Below are positions 1 through 5,897 of a stretch of DNA of 9,874 nucleotides, piece by piece. The stretch comes from Deltaproteobacteria bacterium (GTDB lineage Bacteria > Desulfobacterota > Desulfobacteria > Desulfobacterales > SG8-13): positions 1 through 9,874 of the forward strand of contig DAOVBC010000063.1 of NCBI GenBank assembly GCA_030670715.1. The letters are read 5' to 3'. Position numbers and translations under genes: made by a program. Within the stretch, counting starts at the first letter, position 1; every line of letters starts with the position of its first letter. The notes under the pieces are model-generated. The model was not told the origin of the DNA, did no database searches, and saw nothing but the letters and a program-made list of their open reading frames with translations.

Positions 1-346
1 AATAACGGGCCAATGCATTCTTGTCAATAAAAATCGGTGGTCTAACCGAAAATTAACAACCGAGCTTAATACCCTTTAGGATTGAACGATCCCTTGCCCA
101 ATGGAGGTAGGAAAAGATAGGCATTTCAATCCGATAGGCGTCTGCAACGGATTGCTGAAACTACCACATTGCCACCGGTTCTTTTATAAGTTCCCGGTTA
201 AATTCAATTCAGGGGACGGGGGGTTTCTATCGCTAAACCTCTATTAGAGCGGAATGGGTTATCAGCGCATCACCGGGTCCGCCTAGGCGGATTTGAATGT
301 ATTAGGGATCGTTAAGAAAGAACAGCGGATTGTTGAAATATTCAGG
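1..346. other. Gene-free stretch downstream of the Kdo cluster
   Basis: I see no convincing coding region here on either strand. The stretch holds a perfect 7-bp inverted repeat (CAATCCG at 127-133, CGGATTG at 148-154) and a 14-bp palindrome at 278-291. The segment around 205-231, with the string TTCAGGGGACG, looks like decayed mobile-element sequence, but I cannot name an element. The stop codon of the minus-strand phosphatase gene is at 347, so this is its 3' flank. No U-run follows any hairpin in the minus direction, so I cannot call an intrinsic terminator. Confidence 0.4.
278..291. repeat. Perfect 14-bp palindrome
   Basis: The sequence TCCGCCTAGGCGGA is identical to its reverse complement. 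It lies 55 bases past the stop codon of the KdsC-like gene. As RNA it gives only a 5-bp stem with a 4-nt loop and no U-tract, so it is more likely a DNA-level palindrome, a repeat remnant or a weak 3'-end hairpin than a terminator. Confidence 0.5.
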
Positions 347-1102
347 TTAAACCACTTCCATGACAGCGCCATCTTCCTGAATGTAAGAGCGGGTGATGAT
401 GGTTTGTCTTTGGCTGAAATACTCCCGGTAGTGGCGATCAAACGCAACCCGGGATTTGATCACTTTTTCAAAAAGACCGGAAAGTCCCAGGAGCAGCTCG
501 GAAATTTCCCGCACGGCATGGCTGCCGGATCCATGGCCGGTAATATAATCACAGAGCCCGTGATCCCCGGAATACTCTCTAAACAGCGGGCTGGCCGGAC
601 GCTGAACAAGGCATCTCACACCGCAGATTTGCGCCATAGCCAGATCATTGATATCATCGAAAACGCAGGCGATGGATTCTGGTGGGATTTGATATTCGGC
701 ACTGAGATGCTCTACAGCCTGGCGTTTATCCCCGATACCCGAAAAAATACCGTCGAAATGCTCGCGCCGTGCAAAATGTTTGGCGGTTTGGTTTTTTTCG
801 CCACTGACAATGGCAGCAATCGGCATTCGGCCGTTGTTCAGCCAGAGGCCGTAGCGCAGCATGTTCGTTCCCATGGAATCGGCTTCGTTAAACGTACTGG
901 GGGTCTCGACACCTTTGGTACCGTCGTTAAAGACGCCGTCCCAGTCGAACATCAGCACCTGGATCCGCCCAATTTTCGAAGCAAGCATCTCGGCCGGAGT
1001 AATAAATATCCCCCCCACGCCGGTGAATTGCCGCGCAACCGAATTGATGTAATCCTTCGAATTGTTTATTTGATTGCTATCCAATGAGACCCAACTGTAC
1101 AA
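347..1102 (-). CDS. KdsC-like HAD-superfamily phosphatase
   Basis: Probable cytoplasmic HAD phosphatase of the KdsC type (Kdo 8-phosphate to Kdo plus phosphate). HAD motif I is DWDGVFNDG at residues 53-61 (nucleophile D53, acid/base D55). Motif II is the S100 region (VSGEKN), followed by K126 in GDKRQAV. Motif III is DDINDL at 149-154 (D149, D150, D153). At 251 residues it is longer than E. coli KdsC (188 aa), with about 40 extra residues at the N-terminus and 45 at the C-terminus. The given start is TTG with AGGA only 2 nt upstream; it overlaps the end of the transaldolase-CBS gene by 26 bases, suggesting translational coupling. An internal ATG at residue 39 (position 988) would put D53 at residue 15, as in short KdsC proteins, so the start is uncertain. 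Being third after kdsA supports a Kdo or related ulosonic acid role, but the substrate is inferred. Confidence 0.75.
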   Translation of the reverse strand: MYSWVSLDSNQINNSKDYINSVARQFTGVGGIFITPAEMLASKIGRIQVLMFDWDGVFNDGTKGVETPSTFNEADSMGTNMLRYGLWLNNGRMPIAAIVSGEKNQTAKHFARREHFDGIFSGIGDKRQAVEHLSAEYQIPPESIACVFDDINDLAMAQICGVRCLVQRPASPLFREYSGDHGLCDYITGHGSGSHAVREISELLLGLSGLFEKVIKSRVAFDRHYREYFSQRQTIITRSYIQEDGAVMEVV

Positions 1103-2102
1103 AATCCTGTATATCCAGGATGCCGACCGGAATGTTATTTTCCAAAACGATGATGTTGTCGATCTGACGCTCTTTGAAAATGTTTACCGCTTCGTACAGC
1201 AGGGCGTCAGAGTTTATGGTGATGGGATTCCTGGTAAAATCGAGTTCAGACATCTCCTTATCTAGGATTACCCGGCCTTTTTTCTGCAACTTACGGCGAA
1301 TGTCGCCGTCCGTGAAGATTCCTGCCAGACTGCCGCTGTCATCGACCAGGGTCACGGCCCCCAATCCCGACTCGGTCATTTCAATTAATGCCGTTGTAAT
1401 GGAATCGGAAACCTTGCAGACCGGATTTATATCCTGAACCACTTCGCGGACATGCATGGTCATCAAACGGGTATGCTCGAAGAACTGGTTGGTTCCTACC
1501 GTCGTCAGGGCGTTATCGCACAGCCGTTTCACTACGCTCCAGGGAACCGTGCAGACGTGTACGCCGGCCAGCATTGCCTGCCGAACATGCTCGGGGTGAC
1601 GAACCGAGGAGAACATGATCTTGGTGGAATAATCGTATTTCTCCACCACATTGACGCACTGCTCGAAGAGTGCCAGGGCATCATGCCCCTGATCCTGCAG
1701 TCGCCCCGCCAGCGGGCATACAAAAGCAGCCCCTGCAGCCATCGCCATATAGGCCTGGTTCAGCGTGTAAATCAGGTGAACGTTGACCCGGTGTCCTTCG
1801 TCGGTGAGCGTCTTGCAAGCCCGGAGACCCGTCATGGATACGGGGACCTTGAATACCGGTTTGCTCTTCAGCGGCAAGGTCAGCAATCGGTGGGCTTCGT
1901 CCACAATTTCATCATACGTTTCTCCCAGAGCCTCCACCTGCAGTTCCGGAACCATCCCCGACAATTTTACGATAGCACCGTCAATATCGGTAATGCCGTG
2001 ACGATGCATAAATGTTGGGGTAGTGGTAAGCCCCGATAGAAAGCCCAGCTCGAAGGCCTCTTCGATTTCTTTAAAATCCACCGAATCTAAATAGAGTTCC
2101 AT
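1077..2102 (-). CDS. Transaldolase/fructose-6-P aldolase-like domain fused to a CBS pair
   Basis: A 341-residue two-part protein. Residues 1-215 match the small transaldolase (FSA/TalC/MipB) family: it starts MELYLD like E. coli FSA, has D6, E57, the Schiff-base lysine K85 in FKVPV, the NxxLIYxxxQA strand (107-117), GRLQDQG (133-139, R134) and S166. Three usual family residues differ: TTTPT in place of TTNPS (position 28), H109 in place of Thr, and L131 in place of Phe/Tyr. Residues 223-341 form two CBS domains, with GIFTDGDIRR at 261-270 and GILDIQDFVQLGL at the end, closely resembling the CBS tail of arabinose-5-phosphate isomerase KdsD. The SIS isomerase domain of KdsD is absent. The gene sits between kdsA and a KdsC-like gene. 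I infer a role in supplying or controlling the aldose phosphate for KdsA; the actual reaction is unknown. The SD is AGGGA about 8 nt before the ATG. Confidence 0.85.
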   Translation of the reverse strand: MELYLDSVDFKEIEEAFELGFLSGLTTTPTFMHRHGITDIDGAIVKLSGMVPELQVEALGETYDEIVDEAHRLLTLPLKSKPVFKVPVSMTGLRACKTLTDEGHRVNVHLIYTLNQAYMAMAAGAAFVCPLAGRLQDQGHDALALFEQCVNVVEKYDYSTKIMFSSVRHPEHVRQAMLAGVHVCTVPWSVVKRLCDNALTTVGTNQFFEHTRLMTMHVREVVQDINPVCKVSDSITTALIEMTESGLGAVTLVDDSGSLAGIFTDGDIRRKLQKKGRVILDKEMSELDFTRNPITINSDALLYEAVNIFKERQIDNIIVLENNIPVGILDIQDFVQLGLIG

Positions 2103-2170
2103 ACCGTGTCCCTTTTTTTATTTTATACGTTAGTAAAAATGCCCTGCGGATATATTTGTTTCATGGGTTG

Positions 2171-2220
2171 GGGCGGTTTTTATCACACCGCTTCTATTAT
2201 GGCGGAATAAAAAAACGCCC
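2171..2220. repeat. Imperfect stem-loop between kdsA and the transaldolase-CBS gene
   Basis: The outer arms GGGCG (2171-2175) and CGCCC (2216-2220) pair and can be extended by T/A pairing. An inner pair CCGC (2188-2191) and GCGG (2202-2205) closes a 10-nt loop. In the minus-strand transcript the U-rich run lies inside the 5' arm, so this is not a standard intrinsic terminator. It could be an mRNA processing or stability element that uncouples kdsA from the downstream gene, or leftover repeat sequence. Confidence 0.4.
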
Positions 2221-2231
2221 AGAAACCTCAT

Positions 2232-3068
2232 TTACTTAATAAAATCGTTGACGAGGTTATGGATCTCGATTAAGGGCTTCACAAACTCTTCGAGTCCATC
2301 CAGTTTATACTGACTGGAAGCGTCGCAAAGCGCACTGGGCGGATCCGGATGGGTTTCAATGAAAATACCGTCCACGCCGGCCGCCACACCTGCCCGGGAT
2401 ATCACAGGCAGGTACTCACGCGTGCTGCCTTTCGGGTCCTTGCTGGGAATACCGTATTTACGGATGCTGTGGGTAATGTCAAAAACGACCGGATAACCAA
2501 TACCGTTCAGTTGAAAAAAGCTGCGCGGGTCTACAATCAGATCGTTATAGCCGAAAGTGTACCCGCGTTCGGTTAGAATGATTTTTTCCGTCCCGGCATC
2601 TTCGAGTTTTTTAACCGGTTTGGCCATGTTTTCAGGTGCTATAAATTGTCCGTGCTTGAGATTGACCACCTTGCCGGTTTTGGCCGCTTCCACCAGTAGA
2701 GAGGACTGCATGCACAGATAGGCCGGAATCTGAATAATATCAACAACTTCTCCTGTGGGTCGGACCTGTTGCGGAAAATGAACGTCGGTTAAAACCGGCA
2801 GTTCGAACTCACGCTTTATTTTAGCCAACATTTTCAAACCTTCTTCCAGACCCGGTCCGTGGTAATGCTGCAGCGAGCTGCGGTTGTCCTTCATGAAAGA
2901 AGACTTGTAGATAATCGGCAGGTGCAGATTTTCCGAAATTTTCTTCAGTTCCTCGGCCGTCTGCATCATGACTGATTCTTCTTCTATGACGCAGGGTCCG
3001 GAGATCATAAACAGCCGGTCTGAGCCGCATTCAGCGCCGCCGACCTTAATAATATTTTTTGCCGCCAT
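2232..3068 (-). CDS. kdsA: 3-deoxy-D-manno-octulosonate 8-phosphate synthase (KdsA)
   Basis: Cytoplasmic synthase condensing D-arabinose 5-phosphate with phosphoenolpyruvate to Kdo 8-phosphate, the first committed step to Kdo. The 278-residue length is normal. Visible family features are SGPCVIE (23-29), KSSF (55-58), the NRSS loop (62-65), GPGLEEG (71-77), TDVH (94-97), QIPA (113-116), GQF (140-142), LTERG (165-169), FDITHS (196-201), ETHPDP (238-243) and CD (248-249). C26 with H200, E238 and D249 fits the metal-dependent class, whereas E. coli KdsA has Asn at the Cys position. Two oddities: the substrate loop reads KDNRSS rather than the usual KANRSS, and HGPG replaces the usual RGPG at residue 70. 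The start is well supported: GGAGGA lies 4 nt before the ATG, and a sigma70-like promoter is upstream. It heads the minus-strand cluster with the transaldolase-CBS and KdsC-like genes. Confidence 0.95.
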   Translation of the reverse strand: MAAKNIIKVGGAECGSDRLFMISGPCVIEEESVMMQTAEELKKISENLHLPIIYKSSFMKDNRSSLQHYHGPGLEEGLKMLAKIKREFELPVLTDVHFPQQVRPTGEVVDIIQIPAYLCMQSSLLVEAAKTGKVVNLKHGQFIAPENMAKPVKKLEDAGTEKIILTERGYTFGYNDLIVDPRSFFQLNGIGYPVVFDITHSIRKYGIPSKDPKGSTREYLPVISRAGVAAGVDGIFIETHPDPPSALCDASSQYKLDGLEEFVKPLIEIHNLVNDFIK

Positions 3069-3126
3069 TTTATCCTCCGGTTCGTTTTTTTCCTGTATTT
3101 TTCATGGTGTGCCACACGTGGCGGAA

Positions 3127-3155
3127 AAGTTAAGAAAAAGAGGCGAACTTGTCAA
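3127..3155 (-). promoter_or_regulatory. Sigma70-type promoter for kdsA
   Basis: Read on the minus strand, TTGACA (3155-3150) is followed by a 17-bp spacer and TAACTT (3132-3127). A start near 3120 gives a leader of about 50 nt to the kdsA ATG at 3068. The hyphenated palindrome GTGTGcCACAC (3108-3118) falls at the predicted start of transcription and could be an operator, but nothing shows that directly. Confidence 0.65.
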
Positions 3156-3275
3156 GCTTAATTAAGGTAAAAGTGGCGTAACCTTTTTATTTCTCATAAA
3201 AAAATGTCCGTAAATTTATTTTCTTTCATATGTAAAATGCAGCATATCACATGTTTCACCTGCCATCAGTTCCGC

Positions 3276-3304
3276 TTGACACCCAACCGGTAAAACCTTA
3301 TGCT
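3276..3304 (+). promoter_or_regulatory. Strong sigma70-like promoter, plus strand
   Basis: TTGACA (3276-3281), a 17-bp spacer and TATGCT (3299-3304) predict a start near 3311. The nearest plus-strand gene, waaF, begins 280 bases further on, and a hairpin terminator at 3349-3374 lies in between. The promoter therefore drives either a short untranslated RNA or an attenuated waaF leader. It is divergent from the kdsA promoter. Confidence 0.55.
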
Positions 3305-3310
3305 GCGCTG

Positions 3311-3375
3311 AATTATCACGGTATTTTATAATTCACTTCAAAATAAAGAAGCCGGGCCTAAAGGGCCCGGCTTTG
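3311..3375 (+). ncRNA. Candidate small RNA or waaF leader attenuator
   Basis: The interval lies between a good sigma70-like promoter and a GC-rich hairpin, predicting a transcript of about 65 nt. It would fold into a weak 5' stem (AATTAT 3311-3316 with ATAATT 3328-3333), a single-stranded A-rich linker and the terminator stem. I found no open reading frame of note in it. It matches no known RNA family that I recognise, and the call rests only on promoter and terminator spacing. The alternative is an attenuator in a long waaF 5' leader. Confidence 0.35.
3349..3374. terminator. Rho-independent terminator hairpin
   Basis: Arms AAGCCGGGCC (3349-3358) and GGCCCGGCTT (3364-3373) form a perfect 10-bp stem with a 5-nt loop. 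On the plus strand only a short T tract follows (TTTGATT); on the minus strand the following sequence CTTTATTTT is richer in T. It may act in both directions, insulating the kdsA promoter from antisense reading and ending the short plus transcript started near 3311. Confidence 0.65.
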
Positions 3376-3420
3376 ATTAACCCATCAGGGGAAATAATAG
3401 CACTGATTATCTTTCATAAA

Positions 3421-3512
3421 GATGCAAGATACACGATACAAGATACAAAGTGAAAGAAAGTCATCGATCGTAATCACGTCATATTGAATCCTGTATCCTG
3501 CATCTTGAATCC
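3421..3512. repeat. Inverted array of degenerate short repeats (GATACAAG type)
   Basis: Left arm 3421-3448 is made of related units such as GATGCAAGATAC, ACGATAC and AAGATAC. Right arm 3484-3512 (TTGAATCCTGTATCCTGC, then ATCTTGAATCC) is the same kind of unit in inverse orientation, so the arms can pair imperfectly around a spacer of about 35 nt. Translated, it gives IQDAGYRIQ-like peptides, which I treat as spurious. It lies in the untranslated region upstream of waaF. Confidence 0.6.
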
Positions 3513-3591
3513 TTAAACGAATCAACTTCGGGGCACAGCCGATTATCTTTGACCTGACCCCAAGAACCAGGTTTTGGACACTCCATAAAAA

Positions 3592-4599
3592 ATGAAAATA
3601 TTGCTGGTTCAAACAAGCTGGCTCGGTGACACCATTCTCTCTACACCGGTAATATCCGGAATTAAGATAATCAACCCGGACGCTGAGTTGTGGATGATGA
3701 CCACACCGTTAGCATCAGCCCTGATTGAACGGGATCCGCTTCTGGCCGGCGTTCTGACCTATGATAAACGTAACAAGGATAGCGGCCTGTCCGGATTTTT
3801 CAGGATGGTCGGCAGAATCAGGCAGCTAAAATTCGACGTTGTTTATTCCCTGCACAAGTCTTATCGCACTGCCCTGCTGCTCCGGCTGTGTGGAATACCC
3901 GTGCGAATCGGTTTTACTGAAGCAAAACTTTGTTTTTTATATCACCATACCCGCCGTAGAAATTCGAAAGATCATGCCGTTGTCCGAAATCTCTCCTTGC
4001 TGTCAGGTGAGATTTCACCAGGTGCTCTGGACAAAAAATTACGATTGTTTCCTCCCGAAAAAAGTGAAGTGAGTCAAGAAGTACACAATGTTTTGTCGCG
4101 TATCGACCGTTACGCCGTCCTGGTGCCCGGAAGCGCCTGGAAAACTAAAATGTGGCCGTGGCAGGGATATCAGGAAGTCGCAAAGTACCTGCTGGAAAAA
4201 AGTTTTCAGGTCGTTTTGCTCGGCGCCCCATCGGAGAAACCGGTAAGTGAAAAGGTTGCACAAGGATTGGATGTGATTAATCTGGCGGGCAGAACGAACA
4301 TATCCGATGCCATGCATGTAATCCACAATGCCGGCCTTGTGGTTTGTAACGACAGCATGGCACTTCACCTGGCCTCAGCATTCAAAGTGCCTAATGTGGC
4401 CATATTCTGTTCAACGTCTCCGGCATTCGGATTTGGACCATGGCAGAACAACGCCATTGTCGTTGAGCGTGGAGATCTCGACTGCAAGCCCTGCGCCCCC
4501 CATGGCGGCCAAAAGTGTCCGACCGGTACCGATGCCTGTATGCTGGGGCTTGCCCCTGAGAGTGTCATCGGCGCAGTTGAAAAACTGTTAAACCTTTGA
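3592..4599 (+). CDS. waaF: Lipopolysaccharide heptosyltransferase II (WaaF-type, GT9)
   Basis: A GT-B fold glycosyltransferase of family 9 that transfers L-glycero-D-manno-heptose from ADP-heptose to the inner core at the cytoplasmic face of the inner membrane. The N-terminus MKILLVQTSWLGDTILSTP is typical, with D13 at the expected catalytic-base position. The nucleotide-sugar half carries GSAWKTKMWP (180-189), the NLAGRT region (230-235) and NDSMALHLA (253-261), followed by FGFGPW (279-284). A C-terminal cluster CxxC-x7-C-x6-C (C298, C301, C309, C316) is present. The 335-residue length is normal for WaaF. The Shine-Dalgarno is weak (no clear AGGAGG before the ATG), but the canonical N-terminus fixes the start. 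Its 3' end overlaps the convergent waaC-like gene by 12 bases. Confidence 0.88.
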   Translation: MKILLVQTSWLGDTILSTPVISGIKIINPDAELWMMTTPLASALIERDPLLAGVLTYDKRNKDSGLSGFFRMVGRIRQLKFDVVYSLHKSYRTALLLRLCGIPVRIGFTEAKLCFLYHHTRRRNSKDHAVVRNLSLLSGEISPGALDKKLRLFPPEKSEVSQEVHNVLSRIDRYAVLVPGSAWKTKMWPWQGYQEVAKYLLEKSFQVVLLGAPSEKPVSEKVAQGLDVINLAGRTNISDAMHVIHNAGLVVCNDSMALHLASAFKVPNVAIFCSTSPAFGFGPWQNNAIVVERGDLDCKPCAPHGGQKCPTGTDACMLGLAPESVIGAVEKLLNL

Positions 4600-5565
4600 T
4601 GAAGCGGGCAAAATCTCTTCTATCCTTTCCATCACATCCCCTGCACTAATGGCGTCCATACAGGCCCGGTCTTTGCATCGCTTTAAATTGCACGGGGAAC
4701 AATCCAGATACTTTTGAATGACCCGCCCCCGAAAAGGTCCTGTCCGCCGTGGATTTGCAGGACCGAACAGGGCAATAACCTCTTTGCCCAGAGCAACCGC
4801 CAGATGCATCGGTCCGGTATCGCAGCTCACCACAGCCTTTGAGCCGTTTAACACTTCAATCAAATCTTTCAGAGACGTTTTTCCGACCAGATCGACGATT
4901 TCACAATTCGCCGCAGCCCTTATTTGTTCGGCGCCTTGCCTGTCTTCCGGCCCGCCGGTGATGACGGCTGGCACGTTATACCGTTTCATGACCGTCTCCG
5001 CCAGTGAAGCAAATCGATCGGGGTACCATTTGTTGGCCGACTTGGTGGCCCCGATGTTCAGGACAATATACTCTGCCGGAAGATCAGCAAAACCCTTTCC
5101 GGCTACCGGTATGTCCCAGCGCACATGGAAATTGGAAACACCCAGGTAGTGGGCAAACTCCTGATACTGGCTGAGCATATGCTTTCCCGGATCTGCGGGG
5201 GGAATTCGCTCAAAGGGAAAAATCCATGTCATCTCTTTGCATCTTTTTTTATCAAAACCGATGCGTCGTCCCGTGTTGGCCATCATAGACAACAGCCCGG
5301 ATTTGAGGATTCTCTGCAGGTCAAGCGTCACATCATATCTGATCTTCCGGACCTGTCTGCGAACCTCTCCAAGCGATGTCCGCCATCGATATTTGTCAAA
5401 CAAAATGGTCCGGTCGACACAGGTATGATTTGAAACCAGAGGATAACTCAACGGTTCAATCAGCCAGTGGATCCGTGCGTTGAAATGCTTTTTCAAGTTG
5501 ACGGCCAACGGCAGTGTATTGATAACATCCCCCAGTGCCCCGAGCTTTATAAATAAAATATCCAT
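4588..5565 (-). CDS. waaC: Lipopolysaccharide heptosyltransferase I-like (GT9)
   Basis: A second GT9 glycosyltransferase, probably adding the first heptose to Kdo on the cytoplasmic side of the inner membrane. It begins MDILFIKLGALGDVINTLP with D13 in place. DLQRILKSG (82-90) resembles the WaaC D-x-Q-G-x-x-K-S segment. GATKSANKWYP (172-182) and SCDTGPMHLAVALG (247-260), followed by ALFGPANPRRTGPF (265-278), make the ADP-heptose site. It ends with CxxC-x4-C-x4-C (C289, C292, C297, C302). At 325 residues it matches WaaC better than WaaF; pairing with the neighbouring waaF supports Hep I, but another GT9 specificity is possible. The SD is weak. A TTGACA at 5605-5600 has no good -10 partner; TATAAT at 5680-5675 on the minus strand could serve instead. 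Confidence 0.75.
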   Translation of the reverse strand: MDILFIKLGALGDVINTLPLAVNLKKHFNARIHWLIEPLSYPLVSNHTCVDRTILFDKYRWRTSLGEVRRQVRKIRYDVTLDLQRILKSGLLSMMANTGRRIGFDKKRCKEMTWIFPFERIPPADPGKHMLSQYQEFAHYLGVSNFHVRWDIPVAGKGFADLPAEYIVLNIGATKSANKWYPDRFASLAETVMKRYNVPAVITGGPEDRQGAEQIRAAANCEIVDLVGKTSLKDLIEVLNGSKAVVSCDTGPMHLAVALGKEVIALFGPANPRRTGPFRGRVIQKYLDCSPCNLKRCKDRACMDAISAGDVMERIEEILPASSKV

Positions 5566-5648
5566 ATCGTGAACATCGCGTACCAGACAACCATCGGCGT
5601 GTCAAAATATTTTCGATGCTGAATAAACAGTTGGGGTGAATTCACCGG

Positions 5649-5677
5649 TTGACACCCTGACCCCTATCCCATATATT
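5649..5677 (+). promoter_or_regulatory. Sigma70-like promoter for the Kdo-kinase-like gene
   Basis: TTGACA (5649-5654), a 17-bp spacer and TATATT (5672-5677) predict a start near 5684 and a leader of about 210 nt to the ATG at 5898. The leader includes the inverted repeat at 5754-5825. The AT-rich box also reads TATAAT on the minus strand (5680-5675), so a divergent start toward the waaC-like gene is possible. Confidence 0.55.
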
Positions 5678-5753
5678 ATAATTTGGATCAAACGTAATTT
5701 CATATAGTTATAGACATTCTATGTAATTTTTCAATAAATCCGGGTAATCGCTT

Positions 5754-5825
5754 CTGGATTCCCGCCTTCGCGAAAATGACGATCGCGTACAAGTGCCTAT
5801 CATTCCCGCGAAGGCGTGAATCCAG
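5754..5825. repeat. Inverted pair of a dispersed intergenic repeat
   Basis: CTGGATTCCCGCCTTCGCG (5754-5772) and its inverted counterpart (5807-5825) match at 18 of 19 positions. Each arm resembles the CTGGATTC-CGCCTTCGCGGGAATGA repeat that I know to be scattered between genes in many Proteobacteria. The 34-nt spacer is unremarkable. Lying in the leader of the kinase gene, it could form a strong RNA hairpin. No transposase is nearby. Confidence 0.7.
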
Positions 5826-5887
5826 TGAATACTCGCAAAACGCGTTTTATCCAACTCTTTGAGAACTTACCCGTCTATAACCAAAAA

Positions 5888-5893
5888 AGAGGA
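5888..5893 (+). promoter_or_regulatory. Ribosome binding site fixing the kinase start
   Basis: AGAGGA ends 4 nt before the ATG at 5898. The upstream in-frame TTG at 5859 has no comparable site, so the ATG is preferred. Confidence 0.7.
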
Positions 5894-5897
5894 TACG

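Noticed and set aside
293..1087. Plus-strand open frame of 264 codons
   Set aside because: It is antisense to the KdsC-like gene, whose minus-strand frame carries clear HAD motifs; the plus translation has no recognisable features.
1452..2039. Plus-strand open frame of 195 codons
   Set aside because: Antisense to the transaldolase domain, which has an unmistakable family sequence on the minus strand.
3421..3512. Possible CRISPR array
   Set aside because: Units are short, degenerate and partly inverted, with no regular spacers and no cas genes nearby.
3549..3587. Possible IS3-family terminal remnant before waaF
   Set aside because: The strings TGACCTGACCCC and TTTTGGACACTCC look IS-like, but there is no partner end, target duplication or transposase fragment.
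3385..3612. Minus-strand open frame of 75 codons
   Set aside because: It reads through the degenerate repeat array, giving IQDAGYRIQ-like strings, and runs into the start of waaF; no ribosome binding site supports it.
5577..5605. Promoter for the waaC-like gene (TTGACA at 5605-5600)
   Set aside because: The -10 position reads TACGCG, a poor match, and would leave almost no leader before the ATG.
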